64,000 bases of DNA from Lichenicoccus sp964247695. GTDB taxonomy: Bacteria > Pseudomonadota > Alphaproteobacteria > Acetobacterales > Acetobacteraceae. The notes under the pieces are model-generated. The model was not told the origin of the DNA. It was given only the letters and a program-made list of their open reading frames with translations, and searched no databases. Every line of letters begins with the position of its first letter. Positions within the stretch are counted from its first letter, which is position 1. The DNA is taken from contig CAXTVI010000007.1 of the NCBI GenBank assembly GCA_964247695.1, positions 1 to 64,000 on the forward strand, given 5' to 3'. This document shows, one piece after another, positions 26,983 through 36,290 of this stretch. Position numbers and translations under genes: made by a program.

Positions 26983-28044
26983 TCAAGGAATGACGCGGTT
27001 CGCCTTCAGCGTGGCGAACAGGTCGAAGAACGAATCTAGGGTTGGCTGGTAATCGAGAAAACCCAGGCGGCGGCTCTTGCTCATGTCGGTGACGACCTCG
27101 AACGGGCGTCCAAGATCCGCATCGGTGTGCCAGGGTGACACCAGCCGGTCGAGCACAGGCTCGATCAGGCCGTGCCGGGCGGCGATCCGCGACCAGGCCT
27201 CCGCGTCGTGCTGCATCTGGGTCTCGAGCGGCGCCGGCTGGCTCGGATAGGAAGCCGCCTGCACACCGAAATACTCGGCAAGGCGCTCCCACATCCAGTT
27301 CCAGCGGAAGATGTCGCCGTTGACTACGTTGAAGTCCTGGTTGCGTCCGGCTTCGCTCGTCGACGCCCATTCGAGATGGCGGGCCAGCAGGCGAGCGTCG
27401 GTCATGTCGGTCAGGCCGCTCCACTGTGCGGCCGAGCCCGGGAACAGGAACGGATGGCCGAGCTCGCGGCACAGGCTCGCATAGACCGCGAGCGTCACGC
27501 CCATGTTCATCGCGTTGCCGAGCGCATAGCCGATGATGGTGTGCGGACGGTGCACGCTCCAGCCGAAGCCGCGCGCCGCTGCGGCCTCGTATACCGCGTC
27601 CTCCTGGATGTAGTAGAAGTTCTCGACCGGCAGCCGGCCCTGCTCCTCGCGGAACGGTGTCGGCGGCAGCGCGCCTTTTCCATAGGACTCGAACGGCCCG
27701 AGATAGTGCTTGAGACCGGTCACCAGGGCCACATGCTGCAGCGGCGCGTCGGCCAGTGCTGCGAGCAGGTTGCGGACCAGGGCGCCGTTGACGATGCAGT
27801 TCTCCGCCTCGGTGGCCTGCCGCATCCAGGTGCTGAAGAACACGTGCGTCGGCCTGACATCGGCCACAGCGGCGCGCAGTGCCTCGGGTTGCAGCAGGTC
27901 GGCGGCAACCGGGAGCACCCCTTCGATGTCGGTGCGTGGGCGGCGCGCCAGGCCGTGCACGGTCCAGCCCCGGTCCGCGAGGTGACGGGCGAGGGTCCCG
28001 CCAACGATCCCGCTGGCTCCGACCACCAGGGCAGTATTCGGCAT
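26983..28044 (-). CDS. SDR family NAD-dependent epimerase/reductase (PRISE-like)
   Basis: 353 residues from ATG 28044 (MPNTALVVGASGIVGG); an ATG 15 bases upstream is an alternative. The Rossmann motif is VVGASGIVGGTLARHL. A Tyr-rich segment, ENFYYIQEDAVYEAAAARG, followed by VHRPHTIIGYALGNAMNMG resembles the atypical SDRs related to progesterone 5-beta-reductase (PRISE), which reduce enone-type substrates with NADPH. The natural substrate cannot be deduced. It lies 48 bp downstream of the methyltransferase gene on the same strand. Confidence 0.82.
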   Translation of the reverse strand: MPNTALVVGASGIVGGTLARHLADRGWTVHGLARRPRTDIEGVLPVAADLLQPEALRAAVADVRPTHVFFSTWMRQATEAENCIVNGALVRNLLAALADAPLQHVALVTGLKHYLGPFESYGKGALPPTPFREEQGRLPVENFYYIQEDAVYEAAAARGFGWSVHRPHTIIGYALGNAMNMGVTLAVYASLCRELGHPFLFPGSAAQWSGLTDMTDARLLARHLEWASTSEAGRNQDFNVVNGDIFRWNWMWERLAEYFGVQAASYPSQPAPLETQMQHDAEAWSRIAARHGLIEPVLDRLVSPWHTDADLGRPFEVVTDMSKSRRLGFLDYQPTLDSFFDLFATLKANRVIP

Positions 28045-28091
28045 GCGGCGTGTCTCCATTGATCCAGTCGGCAATTGGGGCCGAGGCAGCG

Positions 28092-28889
28092 CTACGTCGA
28101 GAGGCCGGGCGTGCTTTCCCGCGGCCGGTCGAGCTTGCGGCAGACCAGCAGCACGGTATCGACGCCATCGAGATCGACGAGTCCATCGACGAGGCGCAGA
28201 GGTTTCGCAAAGCGCAGTCCGAGCGGCATGAAGATGCGGTTGTACCACCACATCGAGCGCGACCGGTGGCGTTCAAGGTAGCGCATGCCAAGGCTGACCA
28301 GGCGCGGGTTCCTCGGCTGCATGCCGAAGATCGCACTCTGTCGGATCTCGAACCACGCCTGGGCAAGCCGCTCGAGCAGCCGCGCCGGTTCGTAGCGCCG
28401 ATGATGGCCGACCATGTCGTCGAACGGCGTCCACGCCTTGGGATGCAGCGGCACCGATAGCAGCAGGACCGCACCCGGCGCTGCGACCCGTGACAGTTCG
28501 GCAAAGGCGGCCGCGTCGTCATCCACGTGCTCGACGATGTCGAGCGCGCAGAGCAGGTCGAACGCGCCGGTGGCCATGGGCAGGTCGGTGACGAGCCCGC
28601 AGGCGACATGGGCGCCGGCGGCACGCAGTTGCCGCAGCGGCGGCAGGCTGAGATCGACGAAGCTGGTGCCGGCGATCGGCAGGCGTGGTCGCAGGCCGGG
28701 GGCGATTTCCAGGCGGCGTGTTGCTCGCGTCGCCAGATCGGCGACGAGCGGCCAGGAGTTGAAGCGCTCCGGTGGCACCAGACGCGCGTCCGCCCAGAGC
28801 GTGTCGTAGAAGCGCCGATTGGCGTCGCGCAGCGCGGCGCCGGACAGGCGGCGCCGGCCGGCCGATGCCGGCATCCAGGCTTCCCGCAT
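28092..28889 (-). CDS. Class I SAM-dependent methyltransferase
   Basis: 265 residues. Motif I reads LEIAPGLRPRLPIAGTSFVD, motif III/IV is DLLCALDIVEHVDDDAAAF, and the later strand is GAVLLLSVPLHP. The HHRRYEPARLLERL segment after motif VI is common in methyltransferases of polysaccharide or lipid-glycan loci. Substrate unknown. Its ATG follows the DedA stop codon with no gap (TGAATG), so the two genes are translationally linked. Confidence 0.82.
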   Translation of the reverse strand: MREAWMPASAGRRRLSGAALRDANRRFYDTLWADARLVPPERFNSWPLVADLATRATRRLEIAPGLRPRLPIAGTSFVDLSLPPLRQLRAAGAHVACGLVTDLPMATGAFDLLCALDIVEHVDDDAAAFAELSRVAAPGAVLLLSVPLHPKAWTPFDDMVGHHRRYEPARLLERLAQAWFEIRQSAIFGMQPRNPRLVSLGMRYLERHRSRSMWWYNRIFMPLGLRFAKPLRLVDGLVDLDGVDTVLLVCRKLDRPRESTPGLST

Positions 28890-29525
28890 TCAGGCTTCCT
28901 GGGCGTTAGCCGCCTGCTCGGCATCGTGCGTCAGTCGGGCCTCGTTGCGCTTGAGGAACACCAGCGCCGCGATGACGATGACGGCCGCCGCGATGCCTAC
29001 GGCGATGCCGAGTGGGCCCGAGATGCGTTGGGCCTGGCGACCGAGGAAGTAGGCAGCGAAGCCATAGCCGCCAGCCCAGCCTATGCCGCCGAGCGCGTTC
29101 CAGACCAGGAAGCTGTGCCAGGGCATGCGGTTGGCGCCGGCAAGCAGGGCGGCGAAGGTGCGCAGGACGGCGATGAAGCGGCCGAAGAACACCACCTTGC
29201 CACCATGCACGCGGAACAGGTAGCGGCCGAGCTTCAGGCGCCGGTCGTTGAGGCCGATATGCCTGCCGTAGCGGGCGAGGGCCCGGAAGCCGAGCGAGTG
29301 ACCGATCAGGTAGCCGAAATTGTCGCCCATGATGGCGCCGACGATGGCCGTGACCACGACCCAGACGATATCAAGCCGATGGGTCGTCGCGCAGTAGATC
29401 GCGGTGCCGATGATCAGGCTCTCGCCAGGAAGCGGCGCACCCATGCTCTCCAGCATGACGATCAGGCCGATCGCGCCATAGCCGTACTGCTGCAACAGGT
29501 GGTCGAGATGGTGGAGAAGAAACAT
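28890..29525 (-). CDS. DedA family membrane protein
   Basis: 211 residues from ATG 29525 (MFLLHHLDHLLQQYG). The hallmark segments are present: LESMGAPLPGESLIIGTA, GDNFGYLIGHSLG and VVFFGRFIAVLRTFAALLAG, with the conserved FGRF-x-P/A-x-x-R motif. DedA proteins are inner-membrane flippases for undecaprenyl phosphate or phospholipids that support envelope homeostasis. It ends in a charged cytoplasmic tail (KRNEARLTHDAEQ). It is directly coupled to the downstream methyltransferase gene and divergent from the S9 peptidase. Confidence 0.92.
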   Translation of the reverse strand: MFLLHHLDHLLQQYGYGAIGLIVMLESMGAPLPGESLIIGTAIYCATTHRLDIVWVVVTAIVGAIMGDNFGYLIGHSLGFRALARYGRHIGLNDRRLKLGRYLFRVHGGKVVFFGRFIAVLRTFAALLAGANRMPWHSFLVWNALGGIGWAGGYGFAAYFLGRQAQRISGPLGIAVGIAAAVIVIAALVFLKRNEARLTHDAEQAANAQEA

Positions 29526-29626
29526 CGTTCCCGCCCGACGAACGACAGCCAACCCGTCGCGCTGTTGCAGGAACCGCCTGGGGCAGGCCATGTCAAGCGG
29601 AACGGCAACGAAGCAGGACGCCTACA

Positions 29627-31615
29627 ATGGCACATCTGGACGCCATTCCGCCGGGGGCCGATGCACCGGGAGCCGATGCGGCCGGGGATGACAGGCGGGC
29701 GGCACCTTGCGGAAGCTGGCAGTCGCCGTTCGGCATCGAGATGGCGGCGGGCGGCCTGCGCGTCCTGTCGTCGCTGCGGGCCGATGCGGGCATGCTCTAT
29801 TGGCTCGAGGGACGTCCGGACCAGGGACGCACCGTCCTGTGCCGATGCGGCCCCGATCCGGGCAGCAGTATCGAGGACGTGACCGGCGACCGGTTCGATG
29901 TCGGCTCTCGCGTGCACGAGTATGGCGGCGGCGGCTACGCGGTGCAGGACGGGCGCGTCGCCTTCAGCCACCGCATCGACAGCTCGGTCTGGTTGATCGA
30001 GCCGGAGAGCGAACCCCGCAGGCTCGTGGCGACGGGCGGGCTGCGCTATGCCGACCTGCGGTTCACGCCGGATGGGCGGAGCCTGCTGGCGGTGCGGGAG
30101 GATCATCGGCCACCCGGCGAGCCGCGGGCGAGCATCGTGCGGGTGCCGCTCGACGTTGCGGACGACATGGCGGAGGGCGAGGTCCTGGTCAGCGGCCCGG
30201 ATTTCCTCTCAAGCCCACGCCTGGCGCCGGATGGCGACCGGTTGGCCTGGATCGAGTGGGATCATCCGGACATGCCGTGGGAGCGCACGCGGTTGCTTAC
30301 TGCGATGCTCAGTGGGGTTGGCGAACGCACCGTTTTGTCCGGACAGTCCTGCCTTGCCGGTTTCGATCGTGCGGAAGCTTTGCTGCAGCCGGAATTTGCG
30401 CGGGACGGCGTGCTGCACGTCTGCTCGGATCGGAGCGGCTGGTGGAACCTCTACCGGTTCGACGGCGACACGCTCGTTGCCGTCTGCCCGATGCAGCAGG
30501 ACATCGGCGTGCCGCCCTGGGTCTTCGGGCAGCGCTCGTACGGGTTCCTGCCGGACGGCAGCATTCTCGCCGCTGCCATCGAGAGCGGCCGGACGCGTGC
30601 GGTGCATGTCGTCGATGGGCGGCCGCATGAGGTTACGGTGGGCGCGGTCGCGGAATGTCCGGTGGTGCTGACGTCGGGCGCGGACGGCGAGGTGCATCTC
30701 GGATGGCTTCGGGCCGCCCCGGCGCAGCCGGCCGCCGTAATGCGGGGCACCTTGCGCGGCACGGGGTCGGTGGTCACGCAGGCGCACAGCCTGGATGTCG
30801 GCGAGGCGGATGTCTCCGTGGCAGAGGTGCTGCGCTATCCGACCGCACAGGGGGGTCGCGGCCATGCGTTCTTCTATGCGCCTGCCAGCAGCCGGTTCAG
30901 GAAGCCGGCCGGCGAGCGTCCACCCCTGATGGTGATCGTGCATGGCGGCCCGACCGGGATGACCAGCGACGCGCTGTCCCTGCGCGTGCAGTGGTGGACC
31001 AGCCGCGGCATCGCCGTCGTCGACGTGAACTATGGCGGCTCGACCGGATTCGGTCGCGGCTATCGCGAGCGGCTGGATGGCCAGTGGGGCGTGGTCGATG
31101 TCGATGACTGCATCGCCGCCTGCGGCGCCCTCGTCGATGCCGGGCGGGTGGACGCGTCCAGGATCGCGATCCGCGGCAGCAGCGCGGGGGGTTTCACCGT
31201 GCTCGCCGCGCTCGCCCGTTCGAAGATGTTCGCGGCAGGAACCTGCATCTACGGCATCGGCGACCTGGCGACACTGGCCGCGGAAACCCACAAGTTCGAG
31301 GCGCACTACCTGGACCGCCTCATCGGACCGCTGCCGGAGGCGGCCGCAACCTACGCGGCCCGCTCGCCGATCAACCAGCTGGACGCCCTCGCCTGCCCGG
31401 TGATCTTCTTCCATGGCACCTCGGACAAGGTGGTGCCGATCGGCCAGGCACGCGCGATGGCGCAGGCGATGCGGGACCGCGGCATTCCGCATGCGCTGCA
31501 TGAGTTCGAGGGCGAGGGCCATGGCTTCCGCCGCGCCGAAACCATGCGCCGGATGCTGGAGCTGGAACTCGCATTCTACGGCGAGATGTTTGGCTTCACT
31601 CCGGCGGCGCGGTGA
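29627..31615 (+). CDS. S9 family (prolyl oligopeptidase-type) peptidase
   Basis: 662 residues. The N-terminal roughly 400 residues look like a beta-propeller with repeats of the LRFTPDGRSLLAV type. The C-terminal alpha/beta hydrolase has VNYGGSTGFGRGYRERL, the nucleophile in IRGSSAGGFTVLAAL, an acid in FFHGTSDKVVP and the His in FEGEGHGFRRAE, a complete Ser-Asp-His triad. No signal peptide is visible, so it is probably cytosolic. It resembles dipeptidyl/acylaminoacyl peptidases. It is convergent with, and overlaps by 20 bp, the ferredoxin-like gene. Confidence 0.92.
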   Translation: MAHLDAIPPGADAPGADAAGDDRRAAPCGSWQSPFGIEMAAGGLRVLSSLRADAGMLYWLEGRPDQGRTVLCRCGPDPGSSIEDVTGDRFDVGSRVHEYGGGGYAVQDGRVAFSHRIDSSVWLIEPESEPRRLVATGGLRYADLRFTPDGRSLLAVREDHRPPGEPRASIVRVPLDVADDMAEGEVLVSGPDFLSSPRLAPDGDRLAWIEWDHPDMPWERTRLLTAMLSGVGERTVLSGQSCLAGFDRAEALLQPEFARDGVLHVCSDRSGWWNLYRFDGDTLVAVCPMQQDIGVPPWVFGQRSYGFLPDGSILAAAIESGRTRAVHVVDGRPHEVTVGAVAECPVVLTSGADGEVHLGWLRAAPAQPAAVMRGTLRGTGSVVTQAHSLDVGEADVSVAEVLRYPTAQGGRGHAFFYAPASSRFRKPAGERPPLMVIVHGGPTGMTSDALSLRVQWWTSRGIAVVDVNYGGSTGFGRGYRERLDGQWGVVDVDDCIAACGALVDAGRVDASRIAIRGSSAGGFTVLAALARSKMFAAGTCIYGIGDLATLAAETHKFEAHYLDRLIGPLPEAAATYAARSPINQLDALACPVIFFHGTSDKVVPIGQARAMAQAMRDRGIPHALHEFEGEGHGFRRAETMRRMLELELAFYGEMFGFTPAAR

Positions 31616-31934
31616 AGCCGAGGGCCGACAGCATGGCCTCGGTGGACTGGCCCTTGGGAAGCACCAGGAGGCGCTGCGGTTCGGAGCCGCGCAGCGTCAC
31701 CACGCCGCCCTTGGGACAGACTCCGAAGCATCCGGTCTCGACGATCCGGGTCTGGCGTCGGCGACCGATGGTGCGCAACCCGTCCTGCAGCGCCCGGCGC
31801 AGCTCGTCACGTCCCTTGTCGCCGAAGCCGCCTTTCAGCTTGCGGCTGCATTTGCGGCAGATGACGAGAACGTCGAGCCAGGGCGTCGGTCGGATGACGG
31901 CCTCGGCCGTGATTACTTTCGACTTTTTTGCCAC
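31596..31934 (-). CDS. (2Fe-2S) ferredoxin-like protein, thioredoxin fold
   Basis: 112 residues. The four cysteines are spaced as in thioredoxin-like 2Fe-2S ferredoxins: CRKC near residue 27 and ETGCFGVCPKGGVV near residue 70, with the first pair shortened to Cys-x-x-Cys. The C-terminus, LLVLPKGQSTEAMLSALG, fits the family's last helix. It probably carries electrons or stores a cluster. It follows the monooxygenase-like gene by 6 bp on the same strand and overlaps the 3' end of the S9 peptidase gene. Confidence 0.75.
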   Translation of the reverse strand: MAKKSKVITAEAVIRPTPWLDVLVICRKCSRKLKGGFGDKGRDELRRALQDGLRTIGRRRQTRIVETGCFGVCPKGGVVTLRGSEPQRLLVLPKGQSTEAMLSALGFTAPPE

Positions 31935-31940
31935 CGGACG

Positions 31941-32252
31941 TCAGGGGTGGGTGCGACTCAGGAAGCGCACCAGTCGCGTCTGCACGCCCAACCTTTCGAC
32001 GGCGGCGGCGAACACCTTGTAGTGCGGCGTCGTGAGGTGGTGGTCGAAGGCGGAACGGTTGTCATAGACCTCGTACAGGATGACGTCGCCGGGAGCCTCG
32101 TCGGAGGTCAGCGTGTCGAACTGGCGGCAGCCGGCCTCGTTCGTCACCGAGCCGAGGCCATCGAGGCGGCAGGCTTCGAGGAATTCGGCCTTGTGCTCCG
32201 GAGCCACCTCCAGCTCCGCGATGAGGGTGAAGGGCGGCGTGTTGCTGCTCAT
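31941..32252 (-). CDS. Antibiotic biosynthesis monooxygenase (ABM) domain protein
   Basis: 103 residues from ATG 32252, which has GGAG about 9 bases upstream. The single ABM ferredoxin-like domain runs from FTLIAELEVAPEHKAEFLEA through EAGCRQFDTL to DVILYEVYDNRSAFDHHL and TPHYKVF. Family members include quinol monooxygenase YgiN and autoinducer-2 processing LsrG. The operon with a 2Fe-2S ferredoxin-like protein suggests a redox role, but this is inference. Confidence 0.85.
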   Translation of the reverse strand: MSSNTPPFTLIAELEVAPEHKAEFLEACRLDGLGSVTNEAGCRQFDTLTSDEAPGDVILYEVYDNRSAFDHHLTTPHYKVFAAAVERLGVQTRLVRFLSRTHP

Positions 32253-32365
32253 GGCGGAGAACTCCGGAAGACAGGCGTATTTAAAAGGCTGGACAGATCT
32301 AGCCCAGGCTGCGGGCTGCGACCACCCGCGAGCCTCGGCGCATGACTTCAACGCTTCCGTAATGA

Positions 32366-32674
32366 ATGGCTGGGAGGTTCAAGGACTGCGGCTTGCCTTT
32401 ACCCGGGGCGGCGTCTGCTCTCGTTCCAGCCACGGCGCCTGCTTGGCGGCGGCCATCTGGGATTGGAGGTGAAGGCGATTGGCATGACGGGAACGGCTGG
32501 GCCAACTCGGCCGACCTCGTTCCGACCTCCGCGGAGAGCAGCCTGGTGGCCGAGCTGTGGCGAACCTCCCTGGCTGCGAGCTGCGAGAAGCTACGCGCAC
32601 TGCAGCAACGAGGGCTCGAACCCGGTCCGGTGACCCTGAAGGTGGGCGAGACACTCGCGGACGCAAGCCTGTAG
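32366..32674 (+). CDS. Small hypothetical protein
   Basis: 102 residues from ATG 32366. The second half (ESSLVAELWRTSLAASCEKL and LEPGPVTLKVGETLADASL) has the third-position GC bias expected of a real gene and looks protein-like; the first 40 residues do not. No ribosome-binding site of note and no recognised family. It could be a genuine small gene with a later start or the tail of a decayed gene. Confidence 0.3.
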   Translation: MAGRFKDCGLPLPGAASALVPATAPAWRRPSGIGGEGDWHDGNGWANSADLVPTSAESSLVAELWRTSLAASCEKLRALQQRGLEPGPVTLKVGETLADASL

Positions 32675-32746
32675 GGGCCGGCCGTCAGGGAGCGGGCGAT
32701 GGCGCATGCCGGCAAGGCAGGCTACTGAGCGACGATCCGGAGCGCT

Positions 32747-33724
32747 TCAGTCCCGCGCCAGCCGCTGCATCCCGGCTGCGATTGTACGGGGAAGATTCCC
32801 GCCAAGCCCGTCCGGCAAGCGCGGCATCACCACCCAGTCCGCACCGGTCTCCGCCGCCATCGCGAACGAGATCACCCGGCGTGCGATGACCCGGGCGGAG
32901 TCGACGTCGAGGTCTGCCAGGGCATCCGGGCGCAACGCGACGGCGGCATAGGCGTGCCGCATCGCTGCCCGTTCCCACAGTTCGACCCCGCTGCTGCCGG
33001 GACCATCGAGCCGGGACAAGACCGACCGGCTGCAGGCGGCTGCATCCTGCGCGACACTGAGCGCCTGCGCCCAGGGCGCTCCGAGCGGACCGGTATAGCC
33101 GACATCGAGCGCCTGCAGGTGCCGACGCCACCACCAGTCCTGTGCCAATGCGAGGGTCTGCGTTGTCTGCTCGGCCTGCGCCGGCTCAATGGCCATTCGT
33201 TTGGCGGAGACGCTCCAGGCAGCGAAGCGGCAGGCACCGATCAGGAGCAGCTCCGGCTCATCGCTCCGCTCCAGGCCGACGGCGCCCAGTTGACTGAGGG
33301 ACTGCATGCACAGAGCGGCGCTCGCAGGATCGAACTGGGGAAAGCCGCTGCGCACCCTGACCCATTTGTCGCGGAAGATATCGGCGACGACGACCGGACC
33401 GCCGCGTGTTCCGCCCGCGAACTCGCCTCGAGGTACGAACGGCTTGTGGTTTGCGTTCCAGTCCTTGAGCACTGCGAGTACCGTCGCCACCGCGGCTCCC
33501 ACCGGTGATGTCTCGCGACCTGGAACTGTGTCATGCAACCGCCGGCCGTAGAGCTCGGCACCGGCTGCCATCTCGCAGGCAGGCTTTCCGTCGAGTGTCT
33601 CGAGCAGGTCCGGATTGAGAGCAATCGCGAGGAACGCTGCGGCGGGTTTTGCGGTGGGCTCAGCCTGCTGCCAGTCGGCGAGCGGATTGTTGCTCTGGTG
33701 CCGTTGCCTGAAACGCCGGAGCAT
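32747..33724 (-). CDS. Hypothetical protein downstream of the chemoreceptor
   Basis: 325 residues from ATG 33724. There is no signal peptide and no obvious membrane segment. It contains Trp-rich stretches (LAQDWWWRRHLQAL) and an Ala-rich C-terminal half (ALRPDALADLDVDSARVIA). I do not recognise a family. Codon use matches its neighbours, which supports coding. It lies 213 bp downstream of the MCP-PilZ gene on the same strand, so it might be co-transcribed, but a link with chemotaxis is speculative. Confidence 0.6.
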   Translation of the reverse strand: MLRRFRQRHQSNNPLADWQQAEPTAKPAAAFLAIALNPDLLETLDGKPACEMAAGAELYGRRLHDTVPGRETSPVGAAVATVLAVLKDWNANHKPFVPRGEFAGGTRGGPVVVADIFRDKWVRVRSGFPQFDPASAALCMQSLSQLGAVGLERSDEPELLLIGACRFAAWSVSAKRMAIEPAQAEQTTQTLALAQDWWWRRHLQALDVGYTGPLGAPWAQALSVAQDAAACSRSVLSRLDGPGSSGVELWERAAMRHAYAAVALRPDALADLDVDSARVIARRVISFAMAAETGADWVVMPRLPDGLGGNLPRTIAAGMQRLARD

Positions 33725-33937
33725 GATTTCCGCAGCCGTCGAAGCAGCGAGGGCCTGTTCATTGGCGCCGATGAGAGGAGCTCCTGGACCCGCCGGATCC
33801 GTTCCTCCGACCGGCTGACCATACCCGATCGGTTCGATACTGTCACGAATTGCTCGTTTGCCGCATCAGCGGCATGGAAGCGGGCAGGCGGTGGTTCCAG
33901 TACTTTCACCGCCGCGGCCGCTGCCGGAGACGGCGCG

Positions 33938-36193
33938 TCAGGCTGCCCGATCCGATCGCTCCTCCAGCGCGCGAAGCGCGCTCGAGACCAGCGGCCGGGT
34001 CGCTGCATCCTCGGGAAAGGCAACACCGACTATACCGCCGCTCTCCACACGCACGACCCGGGCCTTTATCGTCCCTCCGGCCCCGACGAGCTCGAGCGCA
34101 ACCTCGGCGTGCAAGAGCAGCGGCAGGCTGCTGCGCAGGCGCGCGCCGCCAAGCGACAGATCGAGCAGCCTTATCTGCTGCGAGATCCCGGCGGCCGCGA
34201 GCTGCGCCGTGACCGAGCCCGCCTGGAAGCGTTCGAAGCGTCTCCGCTCGCTCGTGTCGGAGTGGACGACGACGAGGAAATGGCCCACCTCGTCGCGCAG
34301 AAGCGTGGCCTCCGTCCCGATGCCCTGGGCGCCGACGAGCACCTCCTGGCTGCTCTGTCCGGCTTGCCCGGCGACCTGCACGACCTGGCTCATGGCACAA
34401 GCCGACGCCACGGTGGCTGCCGCGACCGTGCCCAGTCCACCCGCGATCTCGCGCGCGACCGCGCTCTGTTCCTCGATGGCAGCGGCCATCGACGTCGAGG
34501 CGCTCGACATCTCTCCAATCATGCCGGAGATCTCGTCGATGGCGGCGACCGTCGCCTGCGCGGCACCCTGCACCGTGGCGACGTGACGGGTAATGTCCGC
34601 GGTCGCCTTCGCGGTCTGGCCGGCAAGTGCTTTGACCTCGCTGGCGACGACGGCGAACCCCTTGCCCGCCTCGCCGGCACGCGCCGCTTCGATTGTCGCG
34701 TTCAACGCCAGCAGGTTGGTCTGGCTGGCGATATCGCCGATGATCTTCAGGACCTCGCCGATGCGCGTGCTGGCCTCGACAAGCCCGACGATCGTGTCCT
34801 GACTCGCATGGGCACGCTGCACTGCCTCGCGGGCGGTGGTGGCCGCGGTGGCCACCTGGCGCGCAATCTCCGAGAAACTGGCTGTCAGCTCCTCGACCGC
34901 GGCAGCGGTCGTGCCGAGATCCAGGGCCGATCGGTTGGCACCCTCCGATGTCGCGGTCGCCTCATCGTGCACCGTGACCGAGGCGCCGCTCATCGTCTCG
35001 GCGGCGTGTCGCATGGTCTCTGCGGCCATCGCGAGGCGCCCAGTGGCCGCGGTCATCGTGGTCGTGAAGACCTTGGTGTGGGCCTCCATCTCATCCTGCC
35101 TGACCTTCCGGGCATGCTGTGCCGTCTGCTTCTCGGCGGCCAGGAGGTCGGCCTCGATCATGTTGTCCTTGAACACCTGCATGCCTCGCGCCAGGCTGCC
35201 GATTTCGTCACCGCGCGCGCTGCCGACGATCGACACGTCCAGGTCGTGAGCCGCCATCCTGAGCATTGTCAACGTCAAGGCCCGCAGCGGGCGAACCGTC
35301 CCGCGTTGGACGACGAGCAGCACATAGAGCAGTGCCGCGAGGAACAGGGCCACCGCGACTGCGCCGGCGCGCCACTCGGCATTGCGCAGTCCGCTGATGC
35401 GCCGCTCCAACAGATGCCGGAGCTCTCCCGCATCGGCCACGCCCGCCCGGGTCAGGGCGTCGAGCACCGGCGCCACGAGCGCCTGGGCCTTCGTCGCCTG
35501 GGACGGATCGGCCAATTCCAGAAGGACAGTCTTACCAGCCTCTGCGACGCGGCCAACTTGACCGGTCACGGCCGCACCGACGGTGTGGTCCGGGTTTCCC
35601 TCGACCGCACTTGCGATGTCCGAAGCAAGGCCGTCGAGCGTGGGTTGCAGCGCACCGACCTGCACGCCGATATTGATCTGCTCCGATATCGACTGGCGAT
35701 GTCCGGCAGTCGCGCCGACGGCCGCGGTCAGCGCCGAAAAGCCGGCGATCGCGCTTGGTATCTTAACCGTCAGCGCATCCTGCGTGTAAAAGCTGTCGAG
35801 ATCGGGATCCAGCGTCAGGTTCGAGCCATCGGCCGCCTTGCCGATCAGATCGGCGGCCGCCTGTACCGAGGCGGCGCGGCCGATCTGGTCATCGGAGCCG
35901 GACAGCGCCTTGAGCATCGCGACGACGCTGTCGCGGGTCTTGAGACCGCCTCCCAGCCTTTGCTCAGTGGCGGCAATGCGGGCTGACTGCGTAGCCATTC
36001 CGGCACCACGCGCTATCGCATCCTGCACGTTGCGGACCTCGGCGATGTAGCGCACGCCGACAAGCTCCTTGCGCGCAAATCCAATATTGACCTGCCGATC
36101 TTGCACCATCTCGCAGCCGAGGTAGGCGATCGGTGCCAGGAACAAGCCGTAGGCGATGATCAGCTTGGATGAGATGGTGAGGTTCAGTTGCAT
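33938..36193 (-). CDS. Methyl-accepting chemotaxis protein with C-terminal PilZ domain
   Basis: 751 residues. TM1 is about residues 10-26 and TM2 about 276-295 (VALFLAALLYVLLVV). The periplasmic domain between them is helical and carries NLTLDPDLDSFY, a motif seen in bacterial four-helix-bundle sensor domains. HAMP follows, then a long coiled coil with the signalling tip IASQTNLLALNATIEAARAG. After the hairpin, residues about 660-745 form a PilZ domain (ERRRFERFQ and LLDLSLGGARL), which binds cyclic di-GMP. The fusion suggests that c-di-GMP modulates chemotaxis signalling. No che genes are in the window. Confidence 0.9.
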   Translation of the reverse strand: MQLNLTISSKLIIAYGLFLAPIAYLGCEMVQDRQVNIGFARKELVGVRYIAEVRNVQDAIARGAGMATQSARIAATEQRLGGGLKTRDSVVAMLKALSGSDDQIGRAASVQAAADLIGKAADGSNLTLDPDLDSFYTQDALTVKIPSAIAGFSALTAAVGATAGHRQSISEQINIGVQVGALQPTLDGLASDIASAVEGNPDHTVGAAVTGQVGRVAEAGKTVLLELADPSQATKAQALVAPVLDALTRAGVADAGELRHLLERRISGLRNAEWRAGAVAVALFLAALLYVLLVVQRGTVRPLRALTLTMLRMAAHDLDVSIVGSARGDEIGSLARGMQVFKDNMIEADLLAAEKQTAQHARKVRQDEMEAHTKVFTTTMTAATGRLAMAAETMRHAAETMSGASVTVHDEATATSEGANRSALDLGTTAAAVEELTASFSEIARQVATAATTAREAVQRAHASQDTIVGLVEASTRIGEVLKIIGDIASQTNLLALNATIEAARAGEAGKGFAVVASEVKALAGQTAKATADITRHVATVQGAAQATVAAIDEISGMIGEMSSASTSMAAAIEEQSAVAREIAGGLGTVAAATVASACAMSQVVQVAGQAGQSSQEVLVGAQGIGTEATLLRDEVGHFLVVVHSDTSERRRFERFQAGSVTAQLAAAGISQQIRLLDLSLGGARLRSSLPLLLHAEVALELVGAGGTIKARVVRVESGGIVGVAFPEDAATRPLVSSALRALEERSDRAA

Positions 36194-36290
36194 GCGTCCG
36201 ATCTAGCAACCAAAGGTTAAAGTCCCCTTAGCCGGCTCGGACCTTGATCCGGCATTCGTTTCCCTACTGCGGCGTCAGCTTGCTGCCCAG

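Noticed and set aside
25817..28924. Very long antisense open frame (over 1000 codons)
   Set aside because: It runs across etfA and over the SDR and methyltransferase genes on other frames. Low-complexity Arg/Pro/Ala content marks it as a high-GC shadow.
33533..35986. 817-codon plus-strand open frame opposite the chemoreceptor
   Set aside because: It is the antisense of the MCP-PilZ gene, which has clear domains. The translated frame has no recognisable motifs.
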